From CAUPWF01 sp964369755 (GTDB lineage Bacteria > Bacillota > Clostridia > Lachnospirales > Lachnospiraceae): a stretch of DNA of 64,000 nucleotides. Location: NCBI GenBank assembly GCA_964369755.1, contig CAYJFY010000002.1, positions 57,207-121,206 on the forward strand. The letters run 5' to 3'. Below are positions 26,660 to 35,321 of this stretch, piece by piece. The notes below the pieces were generated by a model. That model saw nothing but the letters and a program-made list of their open reading frames with translations, did no database searches and was not told where the DNA came from. A program made the position numbers and the translations under genes. Position 1 is the stretch's first letter, and each line of letters begins with the position of its first letter.

Positions 26660-27424
26660 ATGAGTGGGAATAATTCCTGGAGTGAGTATACAGCAGAAGA
26701 ATTGTTTACTTTATATAGAAGTACAGGACGACTCGATATAAAGCAAGAGATTGCACTTCGCTACTTATATGTTGTGAAGAGTATTGCGTTACAGATGCGA
26801 AATGTATATATCGGATTTGAGCAGACGGAAGACATCGTCAATGAAGGTGTTATCGTACTTATGAAGTGTATTGATCGGTATGAAGATGACAAGAATGCAA
26901 AGTTTGAGACCTACGTCTCTAAGCGTCTTCGTGGAATGATTATCGATATTGCTAGGAAGCAAGACTGGGTTCCGAGGGGATTGCGAAAGATTTATAATGA
27001 GATGAGTGAGATGATGCAAAATTATTATTTGGCTCATGGGCGAGAACCTTCGCCGGAAGAAGTAGCAGAAGCGCTACATATAGATGTTGAGAAATACCAT
27101 GAAATTATAGGAAAATCCAATCTATTTTTCGTCCTTTCTTTGGATAAAGCATTAGAGGAAGCAGGAGAAAATAAACAAGATTTTCAGATGCCATCTGAAA
27201 ATGATACAGAACAACCTGAAAAAAACTTCCTAAAAGGGGAATTAAGGAGTATAATAGAAGACGGAATAAGAAAGTTAAACGAGAAAGAGCAGATCGTTGT
27301 CTCTCTCTATTATATAGAAGAGCTACAGATGAAAGAAATAGCAGAAGTTTTACAGGTGAGTGAACCCAGGGTTTCCCAGATTCATTCGGCAGCAATCAGA
27401 AAATTAAGAGAATACATCAGTTAG
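26660..27424 (+). CDS. fliA: FliA/SigD/WhiG-type flagellar sigma factor
   Basis: Sigma-28-family factor for late flagellar and chemotaxis genes. The 254 residues contain region 2 (YLYVVKSIALQMRNVYIG; FEQTEDIVNEGVIVLMKCID; KFETYVSKRLRGMIIDIARK), region 3 (VPRGLRKIYNEM to about 150) and region 4 with a helix-turn-helix MKEIAEVLQVSEPRVSQIHS. It would be held by FlgM (38242). Clear AGGAG upstream. Confidence 0.95.
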   Translation: MSGNNSWSEYTAEELFTLYRSTGRLDIKQEIALRYLYVVKSIALQMRNVYIGFEQTEDIVNEGVIVLMKCIDRYEDDKNAKFETYVSKRLRGMIIDIARKQDWVPRGLRKIYNEMSEMMQNYYLAHGREPSPEEVAEALHIDVEKYHEIIGKSNLFFVLSLDKALEEAGENKQDFQMPSENDTEQPEKNFLKGELRSIIEDGIRKLNEKEQIVVSLYYIEELQMKEIAEVLQVSEPRVSQIHSAAIRKLREYIS

Positions 27425-27434
27425 GAGAATCATT

Positions 27435-28187
27435 ATGTTTCAAGGGTTTTATAATTCAGCATCTAGCGTATTGACAAGAACGAGAAATCTCAATGTGATC
27501 AGTAATAATATGTCCAATGTTTCGACAACGGGATATAAGAGTGATACGTTTGTAGGAACAACGTTTGAAGAGGTGTTATTGTATGAGAGTCGAAACAAGG
27601 CTCAAGTGGATGCAGTAGAAGTAGGGAGTATCAACAAGATTGTTACTGCAGATCGAAACTATACCGACTACGCGCAAGGTGGTGCGGCACTGACTTCACA
27701 TCCTTTGGATGTAGCGCTTCTATCTTCTGGATTCTTTGAGATTGCGACAGAAGAGGGAACCATGTATACGAGAAATGGTTCGTTCTCACTTGATGATCAG
27801 GGGTATTTGACACTGCAAGGCATTGGAAGAGTGCAAGGACAGAGTGGAGATATCTATTTGGGAACAGATGCAATTACGATTGATGCAAAGGGAAATATCT
27901 ACGAAGAGGGAACCGGACGTTATTTTGGAACGCTCTCGGTAGTGGATTTTGAAAATTACGATGAGACATTGACCAAGACAGACAATGGAATGTTTGTAAG
28001 TAGTGGAACTGCAACACAGGCGGATGCAAACATGATGCAGTATGCAGTGGAATCGTCGAATGTAGATATGGTAGAGCAGATGACAGATATGATGGCATCG
28101 CAGAGAACCTTACAGAGTAGTGCACAGATTATGCAGATGTATGATCAATTAATGAGCAAGATTGTTTCGCAACTTGGACCTAGATAG
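27435..28187 (+). CDS. Flagellar distal/basal rod protein, FlgF/FlgG type (FlhO-like)
   Basis: Rod subunit of the FlgF/FlgG group. In its 250 residues the N-terminal signature is RNLNVISNNMSNVSTTGYKS and the C-terminal helix includes NVDMVEQMTDMMASQRTLQS. It precedes a second rod gene, as in the flhO-flhP pair of bacilli, which corresponds to flgF-flgG. Which of the two names applies cannot be fixed from sequence alone. Confidence 0.9.
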   Translation: MFQGFYNSASSVLTRTRNLNVISNNMSNVSTTGYKSDTFVGTTFEEVLLYESRNKAQVDAVEVGSINKIVTADRNYTDYAQGGAALTSHPLDVALLSSGFFEIATEEGTMYTRNGSFSLDDQGYLTLQGIGRVQGQSGDIYLGTDAITIDAKGNIYEEGTGRYFGTLSVVDFENYDETLTKTDNGMFVSSGTATQADANMMQYAVESSNVDMVEQMTDMMASQRTLQSSAQIMQMYDQLMSKIVSQLGPR

Positions 28188-28204
28188 TTAAGGAGGAAAT
28201 AGAT

Positions 28205-28915
28205 ATGGATATGTCATTTTATGCAGCATCGGTTGGTGTTCGTACACAACAAGAGAAGATGGATGTGGTTGCGAATAATATTGCCAATGTAAATACTACA
28301 GCCTATAAAGCAAAGCATGTAGCATTTCAAGAATTAGTTTATGGTAACATGAGAGCTCCTGAGGGAGAGTTGACAGATTTAACAGCAGGTGCGGGAACGA
28401 AGGTTGACCATACGAATACCAATTTTTCGGAGGCAGGACTAGAGGCAACGGGAGGTGCATATGACTATGCAATCTCTGGTGAGGGATTCTTCATGCTGAT
28501 GGATCCAGTAACGAATGATATTACCTATACGAGAAATGGTAATTTCTATAAGTCTCTTAGAACAGATGGATTTTATCTGGCTACAGATGGTGATAAATTA
28601 GTATTGGATCGAAATGGGAATCCAATTCAAGTGAATGATACAGAATTGAGTGGAGATATCGGTGTATTTACATTTGCTAACACAGATGGAATGGAAAGTG
28701 TTGGATTGACTGAGTTTATTCCTTTAGAGAAAAATGGAGAGCCTCAGCTTAATATTGGTGCGAATATATTAGAGGGATATCTAGAGTTTTCCAATGTGGA
28801 TTTAGCCGAAGAAATGGCGCATACAATTGAGGCGTCAAGGGCATATTCCTATATATTAAAAATGATGCAAGTATCAGATGAAACAGTGCAAACGATCAAT
28901 CAGTTAAGGGGGTAA
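28205..28915 (+). CDS. flgG: Flagellar rod protein FlgG (FlhP-like)
   Basis: Distal rod protein. Its 236 residues have QEKMDVVANNIANVNTTAYK at the N-terminus, DYAISGEGFFMLMDPVTNDI in the middle and a C-terminal helix LAEEMAHTIEASRAYSY. AAGGAGG precedes the start. It follows the other rod gene after 17 bases. Confidence 0.9.
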   Translation: MDMSFYAASVGVRTQQEKMDVVANNIANVNTTAYKAKHVAFQELVYGNMRAPEGELTDLTAGAGTKVDHTNTNFSEAGLEATGGAYDYAISGEGFFMLMDPVTNDITYTRNGNFYKSLRTDGFYLATDGDKLVLDRNGNPIQVNDTELSGDIGVFTFANTDGMESVGLTEFIPLEKNGEPQLNIGANILEGYLEFSNVDLAEEMAHTIEASRAYSYILKMMQVSDETVQTINQLRG

Positions 28916-28927
28916 TCAAGAATAACG

Positions 28928-29551
28928 ATGGCGACGGAAATTAAAAGTTATGAGGAAATCAGTGATTTTGGTAAGGATATAATTAAAGAGGTCGGAAGTA
29001 TCGGGATGGGAAATGCAGCAACAGCGATTTCAGGCATCATGAATACGACCGTGTCTGTGGAACTTCCAGACGTGAAGTTGATAGACTTTAATGATGCTGC
29101 TTATCATATTGGGGAACCAGAAGAAGCAGTGATGGCGGTCATGGCCGAATTGAGTGGAGAAATAGAGGGAGTAATCTTATTTGTATTCCAATTGGAATTT
29201 GGTAGAGCGATTGTGAAGTCGATGTTGGGTGAGTCGCTAGGGACATACAGTGAACTCAGTGAAATGGGATTCTCTGCGTTGACGGAAGTTGGGAACATTG
29301 TAATATCTTCTTATGTAAATGCCCTCGCTGGTATCACAGATATGGATGTTAAGATATCTGTGCCTTTGGGGACAGTAAATATGCTAGGTGGTGTGTTGAA
29401 TGTACCGATGGTAGAAGTAGGATATGATACAGATAAGTTATTGATGGTAACTGGTCGTTTTGTTCTTGAAGGAGAGCAACATAAAGATTGCTTATTAATG
29501 ATTCCAAGTATTCAATCACTTGGAACAATCTTAGGCAAACTAGGAAGTTAG
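28928..29551 (+). CDS. cheC: CheC CheY-P phosphatase
   Basis: Removes phosphate from CheY-P and partners with CheD in adaptation. The 207 residues have both catalytic motifs: IIKEVGSIGMGNAATAIS (about 19-36) and LTEVGNIVISSYVNALA (about 118-134), each with the E..N pair. The gene ends one base before the cheD GTG, reflecting the known CheC-CheD complex. Confidence 0.95.
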   Translation: MATEIKSYEEISDFGKDIIKEVGSIGMGNAATAISGIMNTTVSVELPDVKLIDFNDAAYHIGEPEEAVMAVMAELSGEIEGVILFVFQLEFGRAIVKSMLGESLGTYSELSEMGFSALTEVGNIVISSYVNALAGITDMDVKISVPLGTVNMLGGVLNVPMVEVGYDTDKLLMVTGRFVLEGEQHKDCLLMIPSIQSLGTILGKLGS

Positions 29552-30034
29552 GTGATTAAAATTATTACTGTAGATATAGCAGATATGAAGATTGCACGAC
29601 AAGGAGAAACCTTGATTACGCATGCTCTCGGATCTTGTGTTGGAATATGCATTTATGACCCAGCAGTAAAAATTGCTGCACTGATTCATATCATGCTTCC
29701 TAAAACACTGAGAAATAATGAGCCACAAATCTATAAGTTTGCTGACACAGGGATACGCGAAACATTGAAGAAACTAGAGATGATGGGCGGTTCAAAACGT
29801 CGCTTTCGATGCAAGATTGCAGGCGGGGCCAAGATGTTCGCGACTTTGGATAGCAGCAATCTAGGGAATATAGGGCAGAGAAATATAGAGAGCGTTCAAG
29901 GAATTTTAATGAGAGAGCAGATACCGATTGTAGCGAGAGAAGTAGGCGGCGGTATCGCAAGGACTATGATTGTAGATGTTGCTACAGGCAATGTGAAGAT
30001 TAGAACAATCGGAAGACCTGAGATTAATATATAA
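29552..30034 (+). CDS. cheD: CheD chemoreceptor glutamine deamidase
   Basis: Deamidates receptor glutamines and stimulates CheC. The 160 residues contain the active-site Cys in THALGSCVGICIYD (about 30) and the His in AALIHIMLP (about 46). The start is GTG 29552 directly behind the cheC TAG, with AGGAAG inside the cheC end, so the two are translationally coupled. Confidence 0.95.
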   Translation: MIKIITVDIADMKIARQGETLITHALGSCVGICIYDPAVKIAALIHIMLPKTLRNNEPQIYKFADTGIRETLKKLEMMGGSKRRFRCKIAGGAKMFATLDSSNLGNIGQRNIESVQGILMREQIPIVAREVGGGIARTMIVDVATGNVKIRTIGRPEINI

Positions 30035-30052
30035 AGGATAGGGGGAAGGTAA

Positions 30053-30526
30053 ATGAGAGATGAGATGGTAGACCCAGATTTTAATGACATGGAGATTATG
30101 CAATTCTCCATCGATGAGGAGCTATATGGAATAGAACTTGGTTTGGTAAAAGAAATTATGATGGCGGAAAAAGTAAAGCCTATGCCTGATTCACATGGAA
30201 TCGTAGAAGGTGTGTTTAAACCAAGAGATGTAATCTACACCGTGATCGACCTCCCATATTTTTTAACAAAGGTGAAATCTATACACGATGATAAGCATCT
30301 GTTTATCATTTTAAATTCAGAAGAACAAGATATTGCAGTTCGTGTACATTCGGTTCTAGGAATCCAGAGATTAAAATCCAATGAGGTTCGCAAACCAGAT
30401 CAGGAACTGTACAACGAGAAAAAGGGAATCGCAACTGGGATTGTAGAGAGCGAGAACCAATTATTAGTTATCTTAGATTTTAAAAAAATGATTCGAGACT
30501 TGTCTGAGGAAGTACAAGGTGAATAA
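30053..30526 (+). CDS. cheW: CheW-like chemotaxis adaptor (second copy)
   Basis: Single-domain CheW of 157 residues, with IMQFSIDEELYGIELGLVKE near the N-terminus and GVFKPRDVIYTVIDLPYFL where CheW has its RGxxxPxxDL motif. The conserved Arg-Gly is changed to Lys-Pro (FKPRDVI), so receptor or CheA contact may differ from the 1439-1906 CheW. It lacks the receiver of CheV. Sits between cheD and parA. Confidence 0.9.
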   Translation: MRDEMVDPDFNDMEIMQFSIDEELYGIELGLVKEIMMAEKVKPMPDSHGIVEGVFKPRDVIYTVIDLPYFLTKVKSIHDDKHLFIILNSEEQDIAVRVHSVLGIQRLKSNEVRKPDQELYNEKKGIATGIVESENQLLVILDFKKMIRDLSEEVQGE

Positions 30527-30552
30527 ATCATAATGCTGCGGAGGGAAGAAAA

Positions 30553-31314
30553 TTGGCTGTAACAATTGTACTGACAAATCAAAAAGGTGGTGTAGGTAAG
30601 ACCACGACAAGTGTCGTGATTGCATCAGAACTTGTAAAACGAGGAAAAAGAGTCTTGAGTGTGGATCTTGATCCACAAGGGAATCTAGGATTTAGCTTAG
30701 GAATGGATATTGAAGAAGGGTGCACCGTCTATGATGTATTGAGAGGTGAAACAAGCATCCACAAGGCGATTCGTTCCACAGAAGAGTATGGAGATGTCTT
30801 GACTTCCAATATTCTATTGAGCCAAGCAGAGGTTCTTCTAGAGGGAGAAGAGAGACAGATGTTATTGAAAAATGCATTGTCAGAAGTACAGAATTATTAT
30901 GACTATATCATAGTAGACACTCCTCCAGCATTGAATATATTAACGGTAAATGGATATGTTACAGCGGATTATCTCATCATTCCGATGACGGCAGAGATTT
31001 TGAGCCTAGTTGGACTTACACAGCTGAAAGAAACCATTGAGGCGGTGAAGAATTCCGTGAACCCTGATTTGCAGGTGTTGGGAATTTTACTCACAAGATT
31101 TAATATGAGAACCAATCTCGCAAAGGATGTTGAAGAAATGGCTGAAACAGTTGCGGCGCAGATCGGGACAGGCATATTCCAAGCGAAGATACGTACGGGA
31201 GTAGCAGTAGGGGAAGCTCCTGCACATGGACAAAGTGTGGTTGAATACTCGCCACGATCGAATCCTTCTAAGGATTATAAGGCGTTCTTGGAAGAATTGA
31301 TGAAAATGATTTAA
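30553..31314 (+). CDS. ParA/Soj-type ATPase
   Basis: Deviant-Walker ATPase of the ParA family that positions cargo on nucleoid or membrane. The 253 residues contain KGGVGKTT (11-18), VDLDPQGN (37-44) and IIVDTPPALN. The VDLDPQGN motif is of the ParA/Soj kind, not the MinD/FlhG kind (VDADxGLAN). The start is TTG 30553 with GGAGG eight bases upstream. It is located in the chemotaxis end of the flagellar operon and followed by a ComFB-domain protein. By analogy with ParC and PpfA, a role in array positioning is plausible but unproven. Confidence 0.9.
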   Translation: MAVTIVLTNQKGGVGKTTTSVVIASELVKRGKRVLSVDLDPQGNLGFSLGMDIEEGCTVYDVLRGETSIHKAIRSTEEYGDVLTSNILLSQAEVLLEGEERQMLLKNALSEVQNYYDYIIVDTPPALNILTVNGYVTADYLIIPMTAEILSLVGLTQLKETIEAVKNSVNPDLQVLGILLTRFNMRTNLAKDVEEMAETVAAQIGTGIFQAKIRTGVAVGEAPAHGQSVVEYSPRSNPSKDYKAFLEELMKMI

Positions 31315-31337
31315 TGAAGGAAAGGTAGGGGTGCACG

Positions 31338-32021
31338 ATGGCAAGAAAATCCAGTAAAACAAATCATGTACTAAATTTATTATCAAGTGGAAGTGGCGAC
31401 GGTGATGGAAAAACAGACTTAGGAACTAAGCCACCAGTAAACCCGGAGGCAGAATCCGTATCTGTTGTCAAGAAAACTGCCGAGAAGGAAAAAGTCTCAG
31501 AGACGATACGTGCATCTTTGGAGAAGGAACTTACAGAAACCGTAGAAGTAGAAGAAGTAGCCGAGGAAATGAATGTGAAGAAAGAAGTTGTTGAAGAGGT
31601 TATTGAGGATGTTGCGGCAGAAGAGATAGAAGATTCAGTTGATGGCGTTGTGGAAGATACAACATCAGAAGTTGAGACAAAAGTAGCTGCAAAAGATGGT
31701 ATAAAAGAAGAAAATCCATCGAAGAAAAGCGAAGAAGAGGACTGTGGAGAAGAGGTCTTTAGTTTTGTTAGTGTGATGGAATATTTGGTTAAGAGTCAAT
31801 TAGAAGAGTACATGGATAGATTTAGTAGTTGTAAGTGTTCGCGGTGTGTGGCAGATGTTACAGCTCTAGCACTTACGAACTTACCACCTAAATATGTGGT
31901 TAGAGAGGGAACGGATGTATCCCCGTTGTTGAACTACTATTATAACAAGTATTATGAAAGAGTTATGATTGAATTGACGAAGGCGTGTATTCAGGTAGAT
32001 AAACGTCCAAATCACAAATAA
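31338..32021 (+). CDS. ComFB-domain protein with basic N-terminus
   Basis: A 227-residue protein in three parts. Residues 1-15 (MARKSSKTNHVLNLL) form a short basic helix like the ParA-stimulating peptides of ParB-type partners. Residues about 35-135 are acidic, Glu/Val-rich and probably disordered. Residues about 140-215 are a ComFB-like domain with CKCSRC (165-170), VADVTALALTNLPPKYVV. ComFB family members are reported zinc proteins and receptors for cyclic dinucleotides. The gene is 23 bases after parA and is the last in the operon. Partnership with ParA is inference. Confidence 0.75.
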   Translation: MARKSSKTNHVLNLLSSGSGDGDGKTDLGTKPPVNPEAESVSVVKKTAEKEKVSETIRASLEKELTETVEVEEVAEEMNVKKEVVEEVIEDVAAEEIEDSVDGVVEDTTSEVETKVAAKDGIKEENPSKKSEEEDCGEEVFSFVSVMEYLVKSQLEEYMDRFSSCKCSRCVADVTALALTNLPPKYVVREGTDVSPLLNYYYNKYYERVMIELTKACIQVDKRPNHK

Positions 32022-32038
32022 AAAAAGATGAAATTTTA

Positions 32039-32076
32039 AATAATAGTTAGGTTTTGCTTAACTATTATTTTTTTTT
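32039..32076 (+). terminator. Terminator of the fla/che operon
   Basis: AATAATAGTTA (32039-32049) pairs perfectly with TAACTATTATT (32059-32069), followed by seven more T residues. A strong rho-independent terminator, 17 bases after the ComFB gene. Its right arm overlaps the -35 of the candidate sigma-28 promoter for fliD. Confidence 0.9.
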
Positions 32077-32084
32077 GACGATAG
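32059..32084 (+). promoter_or_regulatory. Candidate sigma-28 promoter of fliD
   Basis: TAAC (32059-32062), 14 bases, then GACGATAG (32077-32084), compared with the family consensus TAAA-N15-GCCGATAA. The same N14 spacing appears before flgM. Core match is partial, so confidence is moderate. Confidence 0.45.
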
Positions 32085-32157
32085 ATATAAATGAAGAAAA
32101 AATAAAACTAGCATAAATTTTCAAAATAAAATTGGATTATATATAGGAGGTAGAATT

Positions 32158-34485
32158 ATGTCAAGTGTAAGTGGAGTAGGTAGTTTAACATCGAGCATGT
32201 TACATGGTTATGGTGGATTAGCAAGTGGATTAGATACAGAGGAATTAATAAAGGGGATGACAGCCGGTACAGAAGCCAAGATTGATAGGAAGAATCAGGA
32301 TATTCAAACAGAGGAATGGAAGCAAGAGTCTCTTCGTTTGATTATTGATGCATTCAATGAATTTCAATCGAAATATATGTCGTACTCATCACCGTCGAAT
32401 TTGTTGTCTAGTTCTCTCTATGCACCAAACAATATCACACCGATGGGAGACAATGCAGATAAGGTGAGTGTATCAGGTTCCGGAAAAAATGCAGCAGGAT
32501 TCTCTATTACTGCAATTTCACAATTGGCGAAAAATGCACAATTTATATCAAGTGGGGTATCTAGTAGCGATTTGGCAACAGGTACTTTTGATTCCGACCT
32601 TACAAAAGCAGCTAATGTAAGTAAGGTAGAGGGGGATAAGCTATATTTTGAACTAGCTGGGAAACGTTATACGGTGGAGCTAGAAGAGGGCAAGGACTAT
32701 TCTAATTTGGAGAATGTGAAAAATGCGATTAATGAAGCACTGGGCGAAATAACAGTGGGTGAAGGAACCCTAGCAGACCAAATTGAAGTGGGGATTGGGG
32801 CTAGCGGAAATATTACATTTACAAGTGTAGAGGGAAATGCAACAAAAATTACTGGTGGTACAGGAGATATTCTGAAGGATCTAGGTATCTTAGGCGCGGA
32901 TGAGAAATTGACAGAGGCGATAGATTTTTCTAGTACGACTTATGAAGCAGCAAATGCGGCTTCCCTTATACAAGAAAGAACAGTAGCAGATGCCATCAAG
33001 GGAACCAGCATGACATTTAACTACAATGGTAAGAATGCCACAGTTAAGTTTGAAGAAACTTATGAGAACATGCAAGATATGGTAGCGGATATGCAGGCAC
33101 AGCTCGACAAAGCCTATGGTGCAGGAAGAGTAAAAGTTAATTTCACAGATGATGGGGCGAATTCATCGATTTCAATCATGACCATGGTTCCAGGTGCGAG
33201 TGGCGGAACAGAAGATAAGAGCTCAGAGTTAAAGTTGGTGAGTGGTTCGGGATTCCTAGTAGGAGAAGAGTCTTTCTTCAATATGCAGGTCGGTGAGTCC
33301 AACCGCGCGAATTTAACGACAAATCTGAAGGATTCAGGACTTTCGAATGTGACAGAGGAACGTGCAGCTGGGGATTTAATTATTAAAAATGGAGACAAAG
33401 AATTAAACCTTACAACGGAATTTGGATTTAGCGCAGATACTACATCGGTAAATGATATTATCAAAACCATCAATGATAGTGATTTGGGAATTGAAGTTTC
33501 TTATCAAGCACAAACAGACTCTTTCATCGTAAAATCGACAGAAGAGGGTGCGAATGGAACGATTAATTTGACTGGAAATGTTGCTGAAATGCTTTTTGGT
33601 ACAGGGTATACTGTGACCAATGGACAAGATGCGCAGATAGAGATTCAATATGAGGGAATGGATTCACCCGTTACATTGACCAGGTCATCCAATACATTTG
33701 ACATTGATGGAATGAGCATTACGGCAAAGGGAGTGTTTACAGAAGGCGGGGCGATCGAGTTTAAGGGTGAGGTTGATACAGAAGAAACCATAGAAGCGGT
33801 GAAGGGAATGGTGGATGATTACAATGCCTTAATCGCATTGGTAAATGGCGAAATAAGCGAGAAACCAAATCGTGATTATGCACCACTGACAGATGCTCAG
33901 AAAGATGAGATGACAGAGAATGAGATTAAGTTATGGGAAGAGAAGGCAAATGCTGGTCTATTGTTTAATGATAGTGACTTAAAGGCATTAGCAGATGAGT
34001 TGAGATTTGCACTTCCAGCATCTATGACACAAGCATTTGAAGAGATTGGTATCACAGTTTCTACGAACTATAAGGATAATGGTAAGTTAGTATTTGATGA
34101 AGATAAATTTGAAGAAGCATTAAATGCGGATCCAGATAATGTAAAAGAGTTGCTAAGCGCAGAGAATCTAACAACCAGTGCAGGAACACCGGCAGGAGCT
34201 GGTTTCATGGTGAATGTGGAATCAATCTACGAGAAGTATGCAGAGGTAACAGGAGCAGACAAGGGAATCTTAGTGGATCGAGCTGGTTCGGAACTAGCGC
34301 CGACATCCATGTTAGAGAATTCACTTCAAAAGATGATTGATGATATGGAAGATGAAATTGATAGCCTAAAGGATATGCTTCAGATGGAAGTAGATCGTTA
34401 CACAAGGGAATTCACTGCATTAGAGAGTTTGATTGCAGAGATGAACTCACAGAGTAGCTATATCAGTTCTATGTTTACAGCATAG
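32158..34485 (+). CDS. fliD: FliD filament cap protein
   Basis: Caps the filament and folds flagellin. The 775 residues, longer than many FliDs, include the N-terminal hallmark GLASGLDTEELIKGMTAGTEAK (about 21-42), large variable central domains with Ig-like strands, and a C-terminal coiled coil with IDSLKDMLQMEVDRYTREF, ending SSYISSMFTA. Start after AGGAGG. fliS follows in 16 bases. Confidence 0.95.
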   Translation: MSSVSGVGSLTSSMLHGYGGLASGLDTEELIKGMTAGTEAKIDRKNQDIQTEEWKQESLRLIIDAFNEFQSKYMSYSSPSNLLSSSLYAPNNITPMGDNADKVSVSGSGKNAAGFSITAISQLAKNAQFISSGVSSSDLATGTFDSDLTKAANVSKVEGDKLYFELAGKRYTVELEEGKDYSNLENVKNAINEALGEITVGEGTLADQIEVGIGASGNITFTSVEGNATKITGGTGDILKDLGILGADEKLTEAIDFSSTTYEAANAASLIQERTVADAIKGTSMTFNYNGKNATVKFEETYENMQDMVADMQAQLDKAYGAGRVKVNFTDDGANSSISIMTMVPGASGGTEDKSSELKLVSGSGFLVGEESFFNMQVGESNRANLTTNLKDSGLSNVTEERAAGDLIIKNGDKELNLTTEFGFSADTTSVNDIIKTINDSDLGIEVSYQAQTDSFIVKSTEEGANGTINLTGNVAEMLFGTGYTVTNGQDAQIEIQYEGMDSPVTLTRSSNTFDIDGMSITAKGVFTEGGAIEFKGEVDTEETIEAVKGMVDDYNALIALVNGEISEKPNRDYAPLTDAQKDEMTENEIKLWEEKANAGLLFNDSDLKALADELRFALPASMTQAFEEIGITVSTNYKDNGKLVFDEDKFEEALNADPDNVKELLSAENLTTSAGTPAGAGFMVNVESIYEKYAEVTGADKGILVDRAGSELAPTSMLENSLQKMIDDMEDEIDSLKDMLQMEVDRYTREFTALESLIAEMNSQSSYISSMFTA

Positions 34486-34501
34486 AGGGAAAGGATAGAA
34501 C

Positions 34502-34867
34502 ATGGCAAATAATGGATATCACCAATATAAAGAGCAGGCAGTCATGACGATGACGCAAGGGGAGTTAGTGATCGTTCTCTATGATGAATTAATCAAGAGA
34601 TTGAGGCAAGCACAGTTGTGTTTGGATGTGGCTAATTATGCGCTCTTTGATACCTCGATTCAACGTTCGATAGATATTGTACGATATTTTAATACTACTT
34701 TAGATCATGACTATGAGATTAGTCGTAACTTGAGACAGATGTATGAGTTTTTTTTATTCGAGTTGGCACGCGTGAAGGCAGGAAGAAGAAAAGAAGTTTT
34801 AGACGAATTACAACCGATGGTGAAAGAGTTGAGAGACACGTTTGCGCAGGCGGGGAAAAATGCATGA
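34502..34867 (+). CDS. fliS: FliS flagellin chaperone
   Basis: Cytoplasmic chaperone preventing early polymerisation of flagellin and linked to FliW/CsrA control. The 121 residues are a four-helix bundle with YKEQAVMTMTQGELVIVLYD and IQRSIDIVRYFNTTLDHDY. Ends in ATGA overlap with the next gene. Confidence 0.95.
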   Translation: MANNGYHQYKEQAVMTMTQGELVIVLYDELIKRLRQAQLCLDVANYALFDTSIQRSIDIVRYFNTTLDHDYEISRNLRQMYEFFLFELARVKAGRRKEVLDELQPMVKELRDTFAQAGKNA

Positions 34868-35292
34868 GTGAGACAAGGGTGAAAGAAACATTAGAACGAG
34901 TGTGTGCTCAGTTAAAATTAAAATATAGTAGTTTAAGTGAGTTAAATGCTCTTACGCAAGAATTAAAAGCACATTTATCTAGAAATGATAAGGTTGCCAC
35001 ACGCTTATTGCTTCGAAATCGGTCAGAACTTGTAGAAAAAATGCAAGAGTGTGACAAGGAAATTGGAAAAATTCTGATGAAGGAATCAGAAATTGATGCT
35101 AGAAAAATCTCCTTGTTGTTAAAGGGGCAGGTTGCCGAAAGTGGCTATGGTGATGATGAGAATTATCAAGAGGTTATCGTATTGATAGAGGGAACAAAGA
35201 GGCTTTGGGAAAAAGTTCGTAGCGAGGATAAGTTAATCAATGAGCGGTTAGTTGGTAACCGCTCGGTGTATAACAAAGGAGCGAGGGAGTGA
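34864..35292 (+). CDS. FliT-like or FlgN-like chaperone, small helical protein
   Basis: A 142-residue helical, charged protein with no strong motif. Its position directly behind fliS, with a four-base overlap, is where fliT lies in many bacteria, and its size and helicity fit a FliD/FlgK chaperone. The homology is inferred from context. The last bases form the left arm of the terminator at 35276-35321. Confidence 0.55.
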   Translation: MSETRVKETLERVCAQLKLKYSSLSELNALTQELKAHLSRNDKVATRLLLRNRSELVEKMQECDKEIGKILMKESEIDARKISLLLKGQVAESGYGDDENYQEVIVLIEGTKRLWEKVRSEDKLINERLVGNRSVYNKGARE

Positions 35293-35321
35293 AATGCAAA
35301 AGCATTTCTCCCTCGCTCCTT
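35276..35321. terminator. Bidirectional terminator shared by convergent genes
   Basis: AAGGAGCGAGGGA (35276-35288) pairs with TCCCTCGCTCCTT (35309-35321), 13 bases perfect, with inner GAAATGC/GCATTTC pairing. It contains the stop codon of the FliT-like gene (ending 35292) and reaches that of the opposite C39-like gene (stop 35320-35322). Confidence 0.8.

Noticed and set aside
30553..31314. FlhG (MinD-like flagellar number regulator)
   Set aside because: The motif VDLDPQGN is of ParA/Soj type, and no FlhF partner is adjacent.
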